This document shows, piece by piece, positions 54,380 through 64,000 of a stretch of DNA of 64,000 nt. This DNA comes from Owenia fusiformis (Eukaryota > Annelida > Polychaeta > Sabellida > Oweniidae). A model generated the notes under the pieces. The model had not been told where the DNA came from, ran no database searches, and saw only the letters and a program-made list of their open reading frames with translations. A program made the translations under genes and the position numbers. Positions within the stretch are counted from its first letter, which is position 1. Each line of letters opens with the position of its first letter. The DNA lies in assembly GCA_903813345.2 (NCBI GenBank), contig CAIIXF020000004.1, positions 19,021,513-19,085,512 on the forward strand, written 5' to 3'.

Positions 54380-54700
54380 TATTTGAACCCTACCGAAATA
54401 AGTTTGCCTATATTTACCAAATGGTTTATTTTTCTATGACATAGTTAATGCATTTTACCGAAAGCTAATTTGCTATTTACCGAATGCAATAAAGTAATAT
54501 TCGATAACTTGCGTTGTTGTTCGATATTTTGTCACGTGACTTCGAGATTTGCAAAATGGCCACGCAGCTATTCTACATCGTACAAATATATCACGTGGCT
54601 GAAAGTCTCGTAAATTATCGAAAAATAACGAAATTTATCGAATGTGGCATTCGGTATTTACCGAATATAAATACTTTAAATACCGAATGTACAAATAATT
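54380..54700. repeat. Palindrome-rich zone of TACCGAAT words
   Basis: TACCGAA, TATTCGATA, ATTCGGTA and CGAATATAAA words alternate in orientation from 54388 to 54690, with GTCACGTGAC at 54531-54540 and CACGTGG at about 54592. It looks like a decayed foldback element; a stop-free 48-codon stretch from ATGGCCACGCAG at 54556 is unlikely to be a gene. Confidence 0.4.
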
Positions 54701-54935
54701 AATTGAATTATACGTGCGTTAAGGAAAACAAATTGATTCGCTGCATCACACAAATACATGTATAAATATCAAATGTGAATGTCAATACAAAGAACGAGTG
54801 AAACTTTTTAGCGAATATAAATTGTATAGATTATTACATTTGATAAAATAAAAAACACATTCGATAGATTGGGTAAAGGTTTGGTAAATTGTTTGTTTTA
54901 TTGGGTATTTATGGAATATTAATGTACCGAATAAA

Positions 54936-55865
54936 GAAGCAGTTTAAACACCATACCTGGCATGCTGACTGCTTGGGTTCGATTCCCCCTTGCATGATTA
55001 TACTTTTACGAAAGAAAACATTGCACTGGCTGCAAGGGTTAAAATCTGCCGATGCAATGTTTTCTTTTGTTTTAAAAACTGACATGAAAATGTATTACAA
55101 TTTTGATAGATCATTATACTTCAGCGTTTACATGAAAGCACTGGTGGTTTACTGGTAGAATGATCGCCTTGCAAGCAGGCGGCTGGAGTTAGATTCTGCC
55201 TGTGCAATGTTTTCTTTTGATTTAATAACCGACTTGAAGATGTGTATGACAATTTTTATAGATCATCCCAGTGTTTACATGAAAACACTGGTGGTTCAGT
55301 GGTAGAATGATGACCTGGCATGCTGACTGCTTGGGTTCGATTCCTCTATTGCAATGTTTTGTTTTAAAAATTGACATGAAGATGTATTGCTATTTATATA
55401 GATCATACAAGAATGTATTCATGAAAGCACTGGTGGTTCACTGGTAGAATGCTCGCCTTGCATCCAGGCGGGTGTGGTTCGATTCTGCCAATGCAATGTT
55501 TTCTTTTGCTTTAAAAAATGACATGAAGATGAATTACAATTTTTATAGATCATACTTGAACATTTGCATGAAAGCAATGGTGGTAAACTGGTAGAATGCT
55601 CGACTGACATGCTGGCGGACGGGGATTGATTCTGCCAGTGCAATGTCTTCTTTTGTTTTAAAAAACTGACATGAAGATGTATTAATATTTCTATATAGAT
55701 CATTCTTCAGCGTTTGTAATGGGAAAGCACTGATGCTTCACTGGTAGAATGCTTGCCTGAAACTGGCTGGGGTTCGATTCTGCCAGTGCAATATTTTCTT
55801 TTCTTTTTAAAACTGACATGAAGTGTATTGCAATTTTTTACATGAAAGCGTTTCATTACTTGCAA
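54936..55865 (+). repeat. Tandem tRNA-derived units, array 2 (plus strand, ~6 units)
   Basis: tRNA-like bodies lie at about 55138-55209, 55284-55354, 55427-55494, 55574-55642 and 55727-55790, with a rearranged first unit (B-box-like GGTTCGATTCC at 54976-54986). Each starts GCACTGGTGGTTCACTGGTA and ends GCCAGTGCA or similar, which restores a tRNA-like acceptor stem (GCACTGG against CCNGTGC). Spacing is about 143-153 bp. The linker TTTTAAAAACTGACATGAAG is the same as in array 1. Anticodon arms (CGCCTTGC.TGCAGGCG type) vary between units and do not fit a functional tRNA. Confidence 0.8.
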
Positions 55866-55968
55866 GCTTTTCTCTTAAACCAGTCGTTAAAACATTCTGA
55901 AAATTTTACACATCGTCAATTTAATGGTCATGTTTTGGATGGTAACATTATTATTTGATATATATATA

Positions 55969-56936
55969 CAGGGCGTATAAAAAACGAAACAAGTAGTTAT
56001 ATCTCGTAAAATCACAAAACTAGTGATGACTACAATATCATTCAATGTACCATAAAACCACGTCTCTCCTCTTTGCATTGATATGTCATTCATTCACATG
56101 TGGTAATGGTTGGGTGAGAAATCCTTCCATTTGCACAGTGGGTCAAAATCAGCTCTGGACCAAGTTTTAGATATTGCAAAAATCAGTGCAAGGGCTAAAT
56201 GCCAATTGAAGTTCCCCTGACTTCAATTGTTGTGACTTTTTCTTTTGGAGCTATCTCAGGAGCATCTGTGCTCAGAATTCCTTCACCAGATATTGCAAAA
56301 CCTCAAGAAAGAATTGCCCATCGACTGCTTTCCTCTGCATTAACCCATAGAGATGACTCAGGGCTGAACCATGCATGACCTGGACAGATGAGCGCATCTT
56401 TATGTGCAAGGAAGTGGTGGCAACTTGGAGGGGTATAGGATATGTATTCTTGCAAGAGAATGAGTATGAAGTTATGAACACTGTCTATGTACTGTCTATG
56501 CCAACCTGTCACGCCCTCTTCCAAAAGCCCCTATGCCCCTTGTACTTACTTTTGCAATGTTTGAAACTTGAGTCCGAGCTGAATTTTGCCCCACTTTGCA
56601 AAATTAATGATTATTCGGCCAGCCATGACTCCCTGTGAATGAATGATATTCCATTGCAAAGAGGAGTAATTTGGCTTTTTGGTACATTGAATGAAAAGGA
56701 TGCAGTCAGCATTGGTTTTATGTTTTCTTCCAATATTGCATTGGGCTCAGTACACTGACTTTTGCAATGTTTAGAACTTGCAAATGGAATGATTACTCGC
56801 CTAACCATGACCAAATATCAATGAATGATATATCATTGTAAAGAGGAGACACGTGGCTTTATGGCACATTGAATGAAATCAATGCTGTTATCACTGGTTT
56901 TGTGCTTTTCTGAGATAACAATCTGTTGCGTTTGTG
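55969..56936. mobile_element. Palindromic mariner-type element, second family member, right end broken
   Basis: Left end CAGGGCGTATAAAAAACGAA after TA. The arms 55990-56140 and 56780-56930 are inverted (CATTCAATGTACCATAAAAC against TTATGGCACATTGAATGAAA; TCTCCTCTTTGCATTGATAT against ATCATTGTAAAGAGGAG). An additional arm copy lies at 56640-56710. The right terminus stops at GTTGCGTTTGTG and runs directly into the 56937 foldback element. Confidence 0.65.
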
Positions 56937-57385
56937 TCTCTCAATATTGTAATTATATACAAAGGAAAGAGTTTGGTTGATTTTAAAAAAGTATCTTGTT
57001 AATAAAATGTTTATCTTAATTTTTTATCTATTTTGGGGGGTTTTGTTTTAAGTTTTTGCATACTTTTTGTAAAATTAACCAAAATTTTCTTTGTATAACT
57101 GTAATATTAAGAGGTCTGAGAAAATGTTGAATATGCTATTTTGTTCCAAAAAGATTCGGAAAGACATTTTATTCCATTCTCAAGAATTGGTAGAAAGGAA
57201 CAAAAAACAATTGCACTAAAAACAAAGTTAACAAAAACAGTTATATAAATAATTTTAGCATTAAATTGTCAACATTACATAAAGGACCGTGTTTTTACAG
57301 AATGTTTTCAATAATTGGTTCAAGAGAAAAACATTGTAGGAATTCAGTTCACCATATCGATACCTATCCTTTATTGTAATAATGT
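56937..57385. mobile_element. Foldback MITE, copy 2 (reverse of 7105-7560)
   Basis: It shares CTCAATATTGTAATT, TTTGGTTGATTTTAAAAAAG, TTTTGTTCCAAAAAG, CAAGAATTGGTA and AATTCAGTTC with copy 1, in reverse. It begins exactly where the mariner-type element breaks off, so it probably inserted there. Confidence 0.75.
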
Positions 57386-59398
57386 ATAATGTTGTTTCAT
57401 CATACAAAGATTCACGATTTCTGCAGAACAACGAACAAAATGATACTTTTTGTAATGAGGATCTTGTACTAACAGCTAAATGACACTTTTTGGCGAGAAA
57501 ATCAAGGTGATTAGGGATAGAGGGGCAAAGTCAGTCGGAATTCTATGCCAATAAAAATGAAATTCATAAAAAAAATTGTGCATGTTCCGGAATTAGCTTC
57601 TGTGGTTTCATAACTATAATGATTAACCTTTCAAAATTTTAGTATAATATACTTAATCAATAATTGTTATTTGCAGAACTTCTTGAAATATGAATGTTTA
57701 AAGACAAAAACAAGTTGAACTTGAATGAGTTTTCGCGATTACTGCTACCTTTGAAAGTGCATAACTTCAAATCTAGAAAAGCTATTAACTTGATTTTTTG
57801 TCAAGATTTAAAAGGTTGGCTTTCCATAGTGATTTTATATGATGAAGACCATTCGAACATTTTAAACACATCAGCAAGGTTTTACCATAAAAATGACGAT
57901 TTACGAGCATGAAATAGACATTTTGATAAAGAAGATTTTATATAATTTTATCATTTTTTGGGGTAGTTTTGAATTTTCATCTTCCTATGCCTCTGATATA
58001 AATGACTAAATAATAGGTAGATAGTATGGATGTAAAAATGCTTTTGAAAGTCCATTAGGGTACTATTTACCAAGTTACATGTATATACATATATGTGTGA
58101 AAAATCAACATAACACTGATTTCATCTATAACAGCATTTATATAACAGAAAAAGCCTATAATAGTGATATATTTGAATATTCTTTGTAGCTGTTGCTACA
58201 AAAACCACAACCTAACAAGTTAGAGATTTTTTTACATATAACTTTAGATATTTCTTACATTTGCACCATTCATCAGCTAGTGCATTGTGCAAATAATGAG
58301 TGAATATACAATTTTTATTTTTATACACTTATATTAATTTCTTTTTACAATTTGTTATTACAATTTGTTGTAAAAACATATATAATCTTGTAATTACATT
58401 TTCACAATGTTAAATCAATAATATTTATCAAAATTTTCTCAATCCCTAAACATGTGCTAATATTGACTATCTTGCATAGTGGATAAATAGACCAACTACT
58501 AGAGAGGCAAGTTTTTGCTTGCATGTATAAACCCCAAATCTACAAAAATGCTTTCTTTGTAAATGAAACTTATTCATGCAAGCCAATAATTTTGATTATA
58601 GCAAGAATTCAAAACTACTAATTTCAAACTAACAAGCATTTATTTAGGACAAGAGGGTAAGATAACACTAGAAATGAGTTTATCCATCATTTTGTGTTTA
58701 TCACATCTTTAGAGTTTCACACATTATTTATTTATCCTCTTAAAAACAACATGATATTGAATATTTCATATGTCTAAGACCAAGGCCTTGATGTTTAGAG
58801 ATCACCTCTCAGATTGCTATTATTTGTTTTCAAGTCTTACACAGGCAATTAGTACTACAAAGATTCTTTACAGGAAAAAACTAAGAAACCCATGCCCATT
58901 GGTCACTGCACTTCATTCATTATAAAATTCTCTAAAGACTCTAAAGAATTTGCAATGATGCTGCATTTACATACAGTTTTTGCATTGAATCTGTAAAGAA
59001 TATTCTTTGCAGAAATGTTAATGAGAAAAATACAAATGTCTTTTCTACAATGATTCTTTAATGGACTTTTGTAAAAATTCATAAAAATAGCCATTCTTAA
59101 AGAATATGTGAAGTAGTGAAACGTAGCCAGTGCAGCTGTTGTGATTATTTTAGTTGCCACATTTTACAGAAAATATGGCACTTTTGGTAGAGTATTGTCA
59201 TACAATGACATTCTCTGTAAAGGTGGAAGACAAGTACAGTACTGTATATAGTGCATAATTTTCAGCACAGATTGTTTGAATATTTTAGATTAATCAACCT
59301 CTCTTTTATAGATATATATATTTTATCCTACACTTAGTGTACTAAATCTATAATAACATTAAAAAATAAATTTGATATATATTGGAAAAATGAATAAC
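57386..59398. other. Unassigned AT-rich DNA
   Basis: About 2 kb without a recognised gene, repeat or element end. Open frames of 70-85 codons (57694-57912 plus, 58903-59160 minus) show no family resemblance. Confidence 0.35.
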
Positions 59399-59495
59399 CG
59401 GAGGATATCGTAACGATATACTCTGGGCGGAGGATATTGTGACGATATGCTCCGGAAAACCCAAAATGCGGAGCATATTGTGACGATATACTCCG
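59399..59495. repeat. Three near-palindromic 27-bp repeats (GGAG-ATAT-GT-ACGATAT-CTCC)
   Basis: Copies at 59399-59423, 59428-59454 and 59469-59495. Each reads GGAGNATATYGTNACGATAT followed by NCTC(CG). Each is itself an imperfect palindrome, so the site is both repeated and dyad-symmetric. Confidence 0.8.
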
Positions 59496-59597
59496 CTTGT
59501 TGATTTCCCGCCAAATTGACTCTATTTGGCATGAAATTCATTTTACAATGATATTATACATTTAGTTCACTCCTTGTAAGTGTAGGATAATAAAAAC

Positions 59598-59720
59598 ATC
59601 CTATGATTTTTTCAGAATATCATTTTAATCTACACAGTGATATTGATATATGCTCTCGTGCAGATATCAATATCACCTCGTAGATAAAAATAAAAATGAT
59701 ATTCCTCAAAATCATAGGAT
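59598..59720. repeat. Hairpin, arms ~55 bp
   Basis: ATCCTATGATTTT..GAATATCATTTT..GTGATATTGATAT on the left and the inverse ATATCAATATCAC..AATGATATTC..AAAATCATAGGAT on the right, loop ATGCTCTCGTGCAG. MITE-like. Confidence 0.75.
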
Positions 59721-59741
59721 ATGCTATAAATATATATATAT

Positions 59742-60062
59742 GTATTACATACCTAGCGAAGCATTTGTATGGAAGTCAATGGGAAAGTTAGCGAGCTATA
59801 TCCACCGATATTGCCCGATTACCCCGATATAGCCCGCTTACCTCGTTTTGATATTAGATTTCTTTAATAACCATGATAATATCATGACGTCACGTCATTG
59901 ATACAAAGTAACCATGGGAACAAAGGCATGTAATACATCAGTTATGTCACTATGACGTGAAATATGCCTTCGTTCTTGCCCAAATATAGAGCCTCCCAAG
60001 GTCGGCCTATATTGGGAGAACTCAGGCATATTTCACGTCATAGTGACATAACCTCTAAATAT
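59742..60062 (+). mobile_element. MITE family M, copy 2
   Basis: Same as 48681-48982 except for an extra ~20 bp (ATCATGACGTCACGTCATTG near 59880-59900). That insert adds another dyad with the ATGACGTCA core. Confidence 0.85.
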
Positions 60063-60938
60063 AGATATGGCATGTATCCTTATATCATATAAGATAAAAT
60101 ATGTGTAATAATGCTATACAAACTTGTACATGTGAATTTGTACTAGAATAACAATGATACAAGATAATAAAAATCATATTGCTTGATATATCTATTGCTA
60201 ATTATATATTCTTGATTGTATACTTGTAAAAGTGATACATTTGTATATTTATTTTTGTTCTTGTTTAAGTCAGGACCAAAAGGAGGAACATTTCTCCTTT
60301 TGGCCAACAAACATGAGGCACATATAAAACAGATCTAACTTTAATAATATCCTTGAACTATAAGATAAATATCTTTTCAAATTAAAATATTCTCTCTTAT
60401 AGATGTACATACCCAAACAAATGCAAACTATATCCATGAAGGACCTTAGCAACTTCAGTGCTAAAATATCAAGAAAGAAAATTTCAATTCTTCAGCTATT
60501 TATATGAAGTATTTAAATTCAGTCAACTGAGCTATTGGACACATGTGTAGATTTGCCTCTTTAGCTTCAACAATCTTGTCACCGTTTGACACTTGCGCTT
60601 GCATTGTTGGATATTTTCATTCAAAAGAATCTTCCACCATTTTTCTTCTTTGGCCTATTTTTATGTAAAAACAGTAATCAACTTTTAACACCATTCAATG
60701 ATAGAAAGGATTTAGATAAGCTTGAGTGTCACTATCTCCTTTGCAAAAATTTGGGAGATGAACATTCATTAGAGAGAATACTGTAGCAAATAATATCAGT
60801 TCACTCGTTACCCTTTCAATATGGGCCATTTTAGTGTCAGGCATTTTGTCATCTGGCTATCTGTATAGCTTGAGCAGAACATTCTCTATAAACCAAGCCA
60901 ATCAGTGTCAATGTGATTCTTTAAATGTTCCATTACAG
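60063..60938. other. Probable 3' region of the filamin gene
   Basis: This AT-rich DNA lies just downstream of the filamin stop on the minus strand. Several AATAAA candidates are present on the minus strand (for example near 60247). The actual end of the transcript cannot be told from sequence. Confidence 0.3.
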
Positions 60939-61177
60939 TTACATCTCAGCATTCCATGCACGATGTTGTACAGCTGAACGTCTAGCGCCAGTTTCTTCAT
61001 AAAATCTCTGTAGTTCTTCTTCTGTATCAAAGATGTTCACATTAAATGGGCTTCCGGGAACATGCACACCCGACCACTTGATACTGACCACATAATCACC
61101 AATCTCAGCAGGGTCATAATGACACAAGATTGTGCGATCTTTCTGGCTCTCTCTCTGCATCTCTACATGGAAGGCCC
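60939..61177 (-). CDS. Filamin last exon
   Basis: Acceptor TATTTCAG before 61177; 239 bp ending in TAA at 60941-60939. It encodes AFHVEMQRESQKDRTILC, the VPGSPF end of the last repeat and a 35-residue acidic-to-basic tail. Confidence 0.88.
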
Positions 61178-62026
61178 CTGAAATATACATAGCATGATGA
61201 AAATAATGTGGAAATACTAGTAATACTGGCAAGGAAATGAGTGAATAAAAGCCAAACTTCCTCTGCATAATTCGACACCATTCAAATTCAAGCAAAAGAA
61301 CTAGAAAATAGCAACTCCTGCATTAGCATATCCCTCTGATAAAACACATTTTGTCAAATTCACTTGTCATTTTAAACATAAAGTGTGATTACACAAATCA
61401 GGAAACATGATCACAATAAGACCACCATGGGATATTTCATTCATATAGAAGACCATAACAATACATGTTGAAAAATAATTGAAAACAAATACTCTTGATA
61501 TCAAAAACAGTTGCAGATACTTATGTTGTGCTACTCACACAATATATAAAGCATTCAGGCTCAAATGATGTGGGCAGACAGAATCCAGTCATAAAGCCCA
61601 TTAGCAAAGGGTCTCCTTTTGGCAAAATATTCATCCATGACGAACATGACAGCATTGGGTTTCTATACTCAAGTGTCTCTTGAAAAGCCTGTCCATGCCA
61701 TACATGTAAGGCAATAGCACATAAATTGGATTTATCAAAGGTTGAATTGTTTATGAAAATACTGGCCATTTTGAATCATGCAGCCATACTGGATGTTCCT
61801 TCCCAAGAAGAGGCCCCATCTTCCTAAGGCATCAGCAGAGAAACTACAAAAATCTCACCTTTTGGTCCCCTGATTCTAACAGTCAATTGTCCTGCTCCAG
61901 CGCCTCTTGTCTCTACAATAAATCTGCTCTGATATTTGGCCAGAATTCCATGCTCGATTCCAGGTCCTGTTACCCTCACCTTGGAGGCATCAGGCGCTCC
62001 TGAGATGCGCAGAGTATAAGGGCTCC
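60939..62026 (-). CDS. Filamin, C-terminal end (last two exons)
   Basis: Seen: exons 61859-62026 and 60939-61177 on the minus strand join at a split glycine codon through GT..AG and give 134 codons and a stop. They encode GSPYTLRISGAPDASKVRVT, then one Ig-like filamin repeat with RFIVETRGAGAGQLTVRIRG, MQRESQKDRTILC, YVVSIKWSGVHVPGSPFNVN and a tail DTEEELQRFYEETG ending in WNAEM. VPGSPF and a GPG turn are the family's hallmarks. Known: filamins are long actin-crosslinking proteins whose last repeat mediates dimerisation and whose C-terminal repeats bind membrane receptors. The rest of the gene lies to the right, beyond the window. The tail after the last repeat is not familiar and may be lineage-specific. 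Confidence 0.88.
61178..61858 (-). other. Filamin intron
   Basis: 681 bp between the last two exons. No repeat or embedded gene recognised; the open frames here have no family resemblance. Confidence 0.7.
61859..62026 (-). CDS. Filamin penultimate exon
   Basis: Acceptor TTTCTAG before 62026 and donor AAAG|GTGAGA after 61859; 168 bp, entering with two bases and leaving one base of a codon. It ends RIRGPKG and holds the GSPY that closes one repeat and the first half of the last repeat. Confidence 0.88.
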
Positions 62027-62556
62027 CTAGAAATAAAACAATCATATTAAATAATGTACACAGTAAAATTAATAGTTTATGCTTGTATGGCACTCTGTTG
62101 GGTTGTAGTTGTACTAAGCACAAACTGAAGGCACTGAATGTCACATGACCTATCATTATTTATTCTTTGATAATTAAACTTGATAATGAAAGAACACCTA
62201 TAACATAATATACTTCGCTGATCAAATTCTTGCAATTTTTAATTATATTTTACAAATTATAATTACGATCATTTTGGCATTATTTATTTACTTTTGTCAA
62301 AAATGAGAGTACACAAAATTACCGTGAGTTCAGTCTTATATAATTTACCATGCTTTGATGAAAATATGCCGCACTTTCTTTTTTCACAAACTTCATAAAA
62401 TTAAACAACATCTCGAAAGCATTGAATTGATTAATCCTACAGTGTAACTCATTGCTGGCCAAAGCTATTTTTGGAGGTTTTCTGCTGGTGACTGGCAATT
62501 TTGATGGAAAATTGAGAAAAATTGCACATAAGTATTGCACGTAGTTGCTGTAATGA
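62027..62556. other. Start of the upstream filamin intron, unassigned
   Basis: Just upstream (minus strand) of the penultimate filamin exon; no further filamin exon found. Confidence 0.4.
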
Positions 62557-63660
62557 TGGCTAAAATGACAGAAAATAAAAAAAACGGATATAATTTTTTG
62601 CTGATTTTTTGTAACAAAATTATTTCAAGCCACTTGCCACTATTTGGACTGACTGAGAGACAGATGGACAAATGGTAAAATGGCTGAAAAAAAAACGGAT
62701 ATAATTTTTTGCCAATTATTTGTTACAAAATTATTTCATACAACTACTTTTTACAGCGACATGGCTTTTTGCAATGCAGGACACCTGAAATTATTTGTAA
62801 AGCTAAGAAATGGGCCAAAATTGAAATTCGAGAGACAAGAATAGCGACCATTTTGAAAAAATGCGAGCTTTTGAACCAAGAGTCAAAGGAGAGTTTTGTT
62901 GTATTGATGTTGAACAAAATTAACTTAAAACAGGAATCCTATCGACAAATCAATGTTGACTAAAATGGCTGAAAATAAAAAATGGATACAATTGTTTGCT
63001 GATTTTTCGTAACAAAATTATTTCATACATCTACTCTTGACATGGATTTTTACAATGCTAGGAAATGGGCCAAGCTAGGAAATGGGCCAAAAGTGAATTT
63101 CGCGAGACAAAATGGTGGCCATTTTGAAAATAGGTGAGCTTTTGAACCAGGAGTCATAGGGGAGTTTTCTGTATTGATGTTGAACAGAAATAACTTAAAG
63201 CAGGAATCCTATCGACGGAGGTTTTAGAACGTGCTACTGTTGTTGACGGAAAAGTGGATTTCACGAGTCAGATGGACAAATCAATGTTAACTAAAATGGC
63301 TGAAAATAAAAAAATGAATATAATTTTTCGCTGATTTTTGTAACAGAATTATTTCATATATCTACTCTTTACATTGACATGGATTTTTACAATGTAGGAC
63401 ACCTAAAATTATTTGTAAAGCTAGGAAATGGGTCAAAGGTGAATTTCTTGGGACAAAAATGGCGGCCATTTTGAAAATAGGCGAGTTTTTGAACCAGGAG
63501 TCATAGGGGAGTTTTCTGTATTGATGTTGAACAGAAAACAGGAATCCTATCGACAGAGGTTTTAAAACGTGCCACTATTGTTGACGGATGGACGCACACA
63601 CGGACGGACAGACAGACGGACAAGTGAGTGATTGCAAAAGCTCACCATGTGAGCTAATAA
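62557..63660 (+). repeat. Tandem ~120-330-bp repeat block ending in an AGCTCACATGGTGAGCT terminus
   Basis: Units begin TAAAATG(GCTG/ACAG)AAAATAAAAAA at about 62557, 62676, 62961 and 63292. They share TGTAACAAAATTATTTCA, GGGCCAAAAGTGAA, GGCCATTTTGAAAATAGG and GAACCAGGAGTCATAGGGGA. The block ends in a GGAC/GACA tetranucleotide run and GCAAAAGCTCACCATGTGAG (63634-63653). The last 20 bases contain the dyad AGCTCACCATGTGAGCT. The plus-strand frame 62709-62963 follows the repeat. Confidence 0.75.
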
Positions 63661-64000
63661 AAAACACGGTATTTTAAGTAATGTTGACTGATTGACAACA
63701 ATTTAATGCGAAAAATTATTTAAGGAATAAAGATCAAAATTTTATGATTTATGGCATGATATATGACCAAACATTTTATTCTGTTCATTGTTAAAAGACC
63801 AAAATCGCATAGTGATTGAGGTCTTTGGCAATGACCAGAATAAAATTTGAGGTCATACTCGTATTTGTCAAGAATCATAAAATCGAGGTCTTTGTTACGA
63901 TTCTAATATGATAAACAGACAAGAAACACAACTATTTGCATTTATGAATTTTAGCGGTCATACATACTCCAATATAGAACAGAAAATCAATTGTTCTAGT
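63661..64000. other. Partial foldback-MITE copy and unassigned DNA
   Basis: 63661-63735 (CACGGTATTTTAAGTAATGT..GACAACAATTTAATGCGAAA) matches 7169-7235 of the foldback MITE. Beyond it, AATCATAAAATCGAGGTCTT and an inverse-like TTTTATGATTTATGG form a loose inverted pair. Confidence 0.5.

Noticed and set aside
55138-55790. Functional tRNA-Gly genes
   Set aside because: The acceptor and T-arm parts look right, but the anticodon arm is too variable and lacks U33, and units are tandem with degenerate copies.

Overview
The window is eukaryotic and very probably from a marine invertebrate, most likely a bivalve mollusc. It is AT-rich. Its two recognisable host genes have short exons with GT..AG introns and animal-specific families (a transmembrane cadherin and a filamin), and non-coding repeats fill most of the rest. 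The mollusc assignment rests on the filamin and cadherin types, on mariner, Gypsy and LINE remnants of the kinds seen in marine invertebrates, and on a repeat ending in an AGCTCACATGGTGAGCT-like sequence that I associate with bivalve genomes. It is an inference.

Layout. 1-4207: unassigned DNA with a 2.4-kb CCATGG-rich element that has terminal inverted repeats (632-3008) and a 162-bp minisatellite (3327-4054). 4208-11154 (+): nine exons, in one consistent frame, of the 3' end of a cadherin-superfamily gene (538 codons: the end of one cadherin repeat, three further repeats, a membrane span and a cytoplasmic tail). Its introns carry a LINE fragment, a foldback element and a mariner-type element. 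The 3' halves of two neighbouring exons are tandemly duplicated together with their splice donors. 11221-14310: three short non-coding mobile elements, two strongly palindromic. 14536-31178: a roughly 16.6-kb inverted-repeat mega-structure. About 40 copies of a ~150-bp unit lie in head-to-tail blocks that flip orientation near 21.95 kb, and at least six other elements are nested inside. The whole is bracketed by a perfect 29-bp direct repeat. 31611-42020: an element or element pair whose ends carry a GATGCAACAACACC motif, filled with further inverted repeats and minisatellites. 42433-43160 (-) and 54936-55865 (+): two tandem arrays of tRNA-derived units in opposite orientation. 43832-47480: a palindromic mariner-type element, a dead Gypsy pol fragment, a 500-base assembly gap, a dead mariner transposase end and a 33-bp minisatellite that still shows traces of a coding frame. 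47500-60900: minisatellites, recent MITE copies and unrecognised AT-rich DNA. 60939-62026 (-): the last two exons of a filamin gene. 62557-63735: tandem ~300-bp repeats, probably in a filamin intron.

The two genes converge: the cadherin is read left to right, the filamin right to left, and each continues beyond what can be seen here (the cadherin's upstream exons are not found in this window). I see no functional link between them. The most unusual features are the nested foldback architecture, the partial-exon tandem duplications with repeated splice donors, the mobile elements built of ~10-12-bp phased motifs, and the paired tRNA-derived arrays. Nothing here resembles a prokaryotic operon, defence island or CRISPR array.
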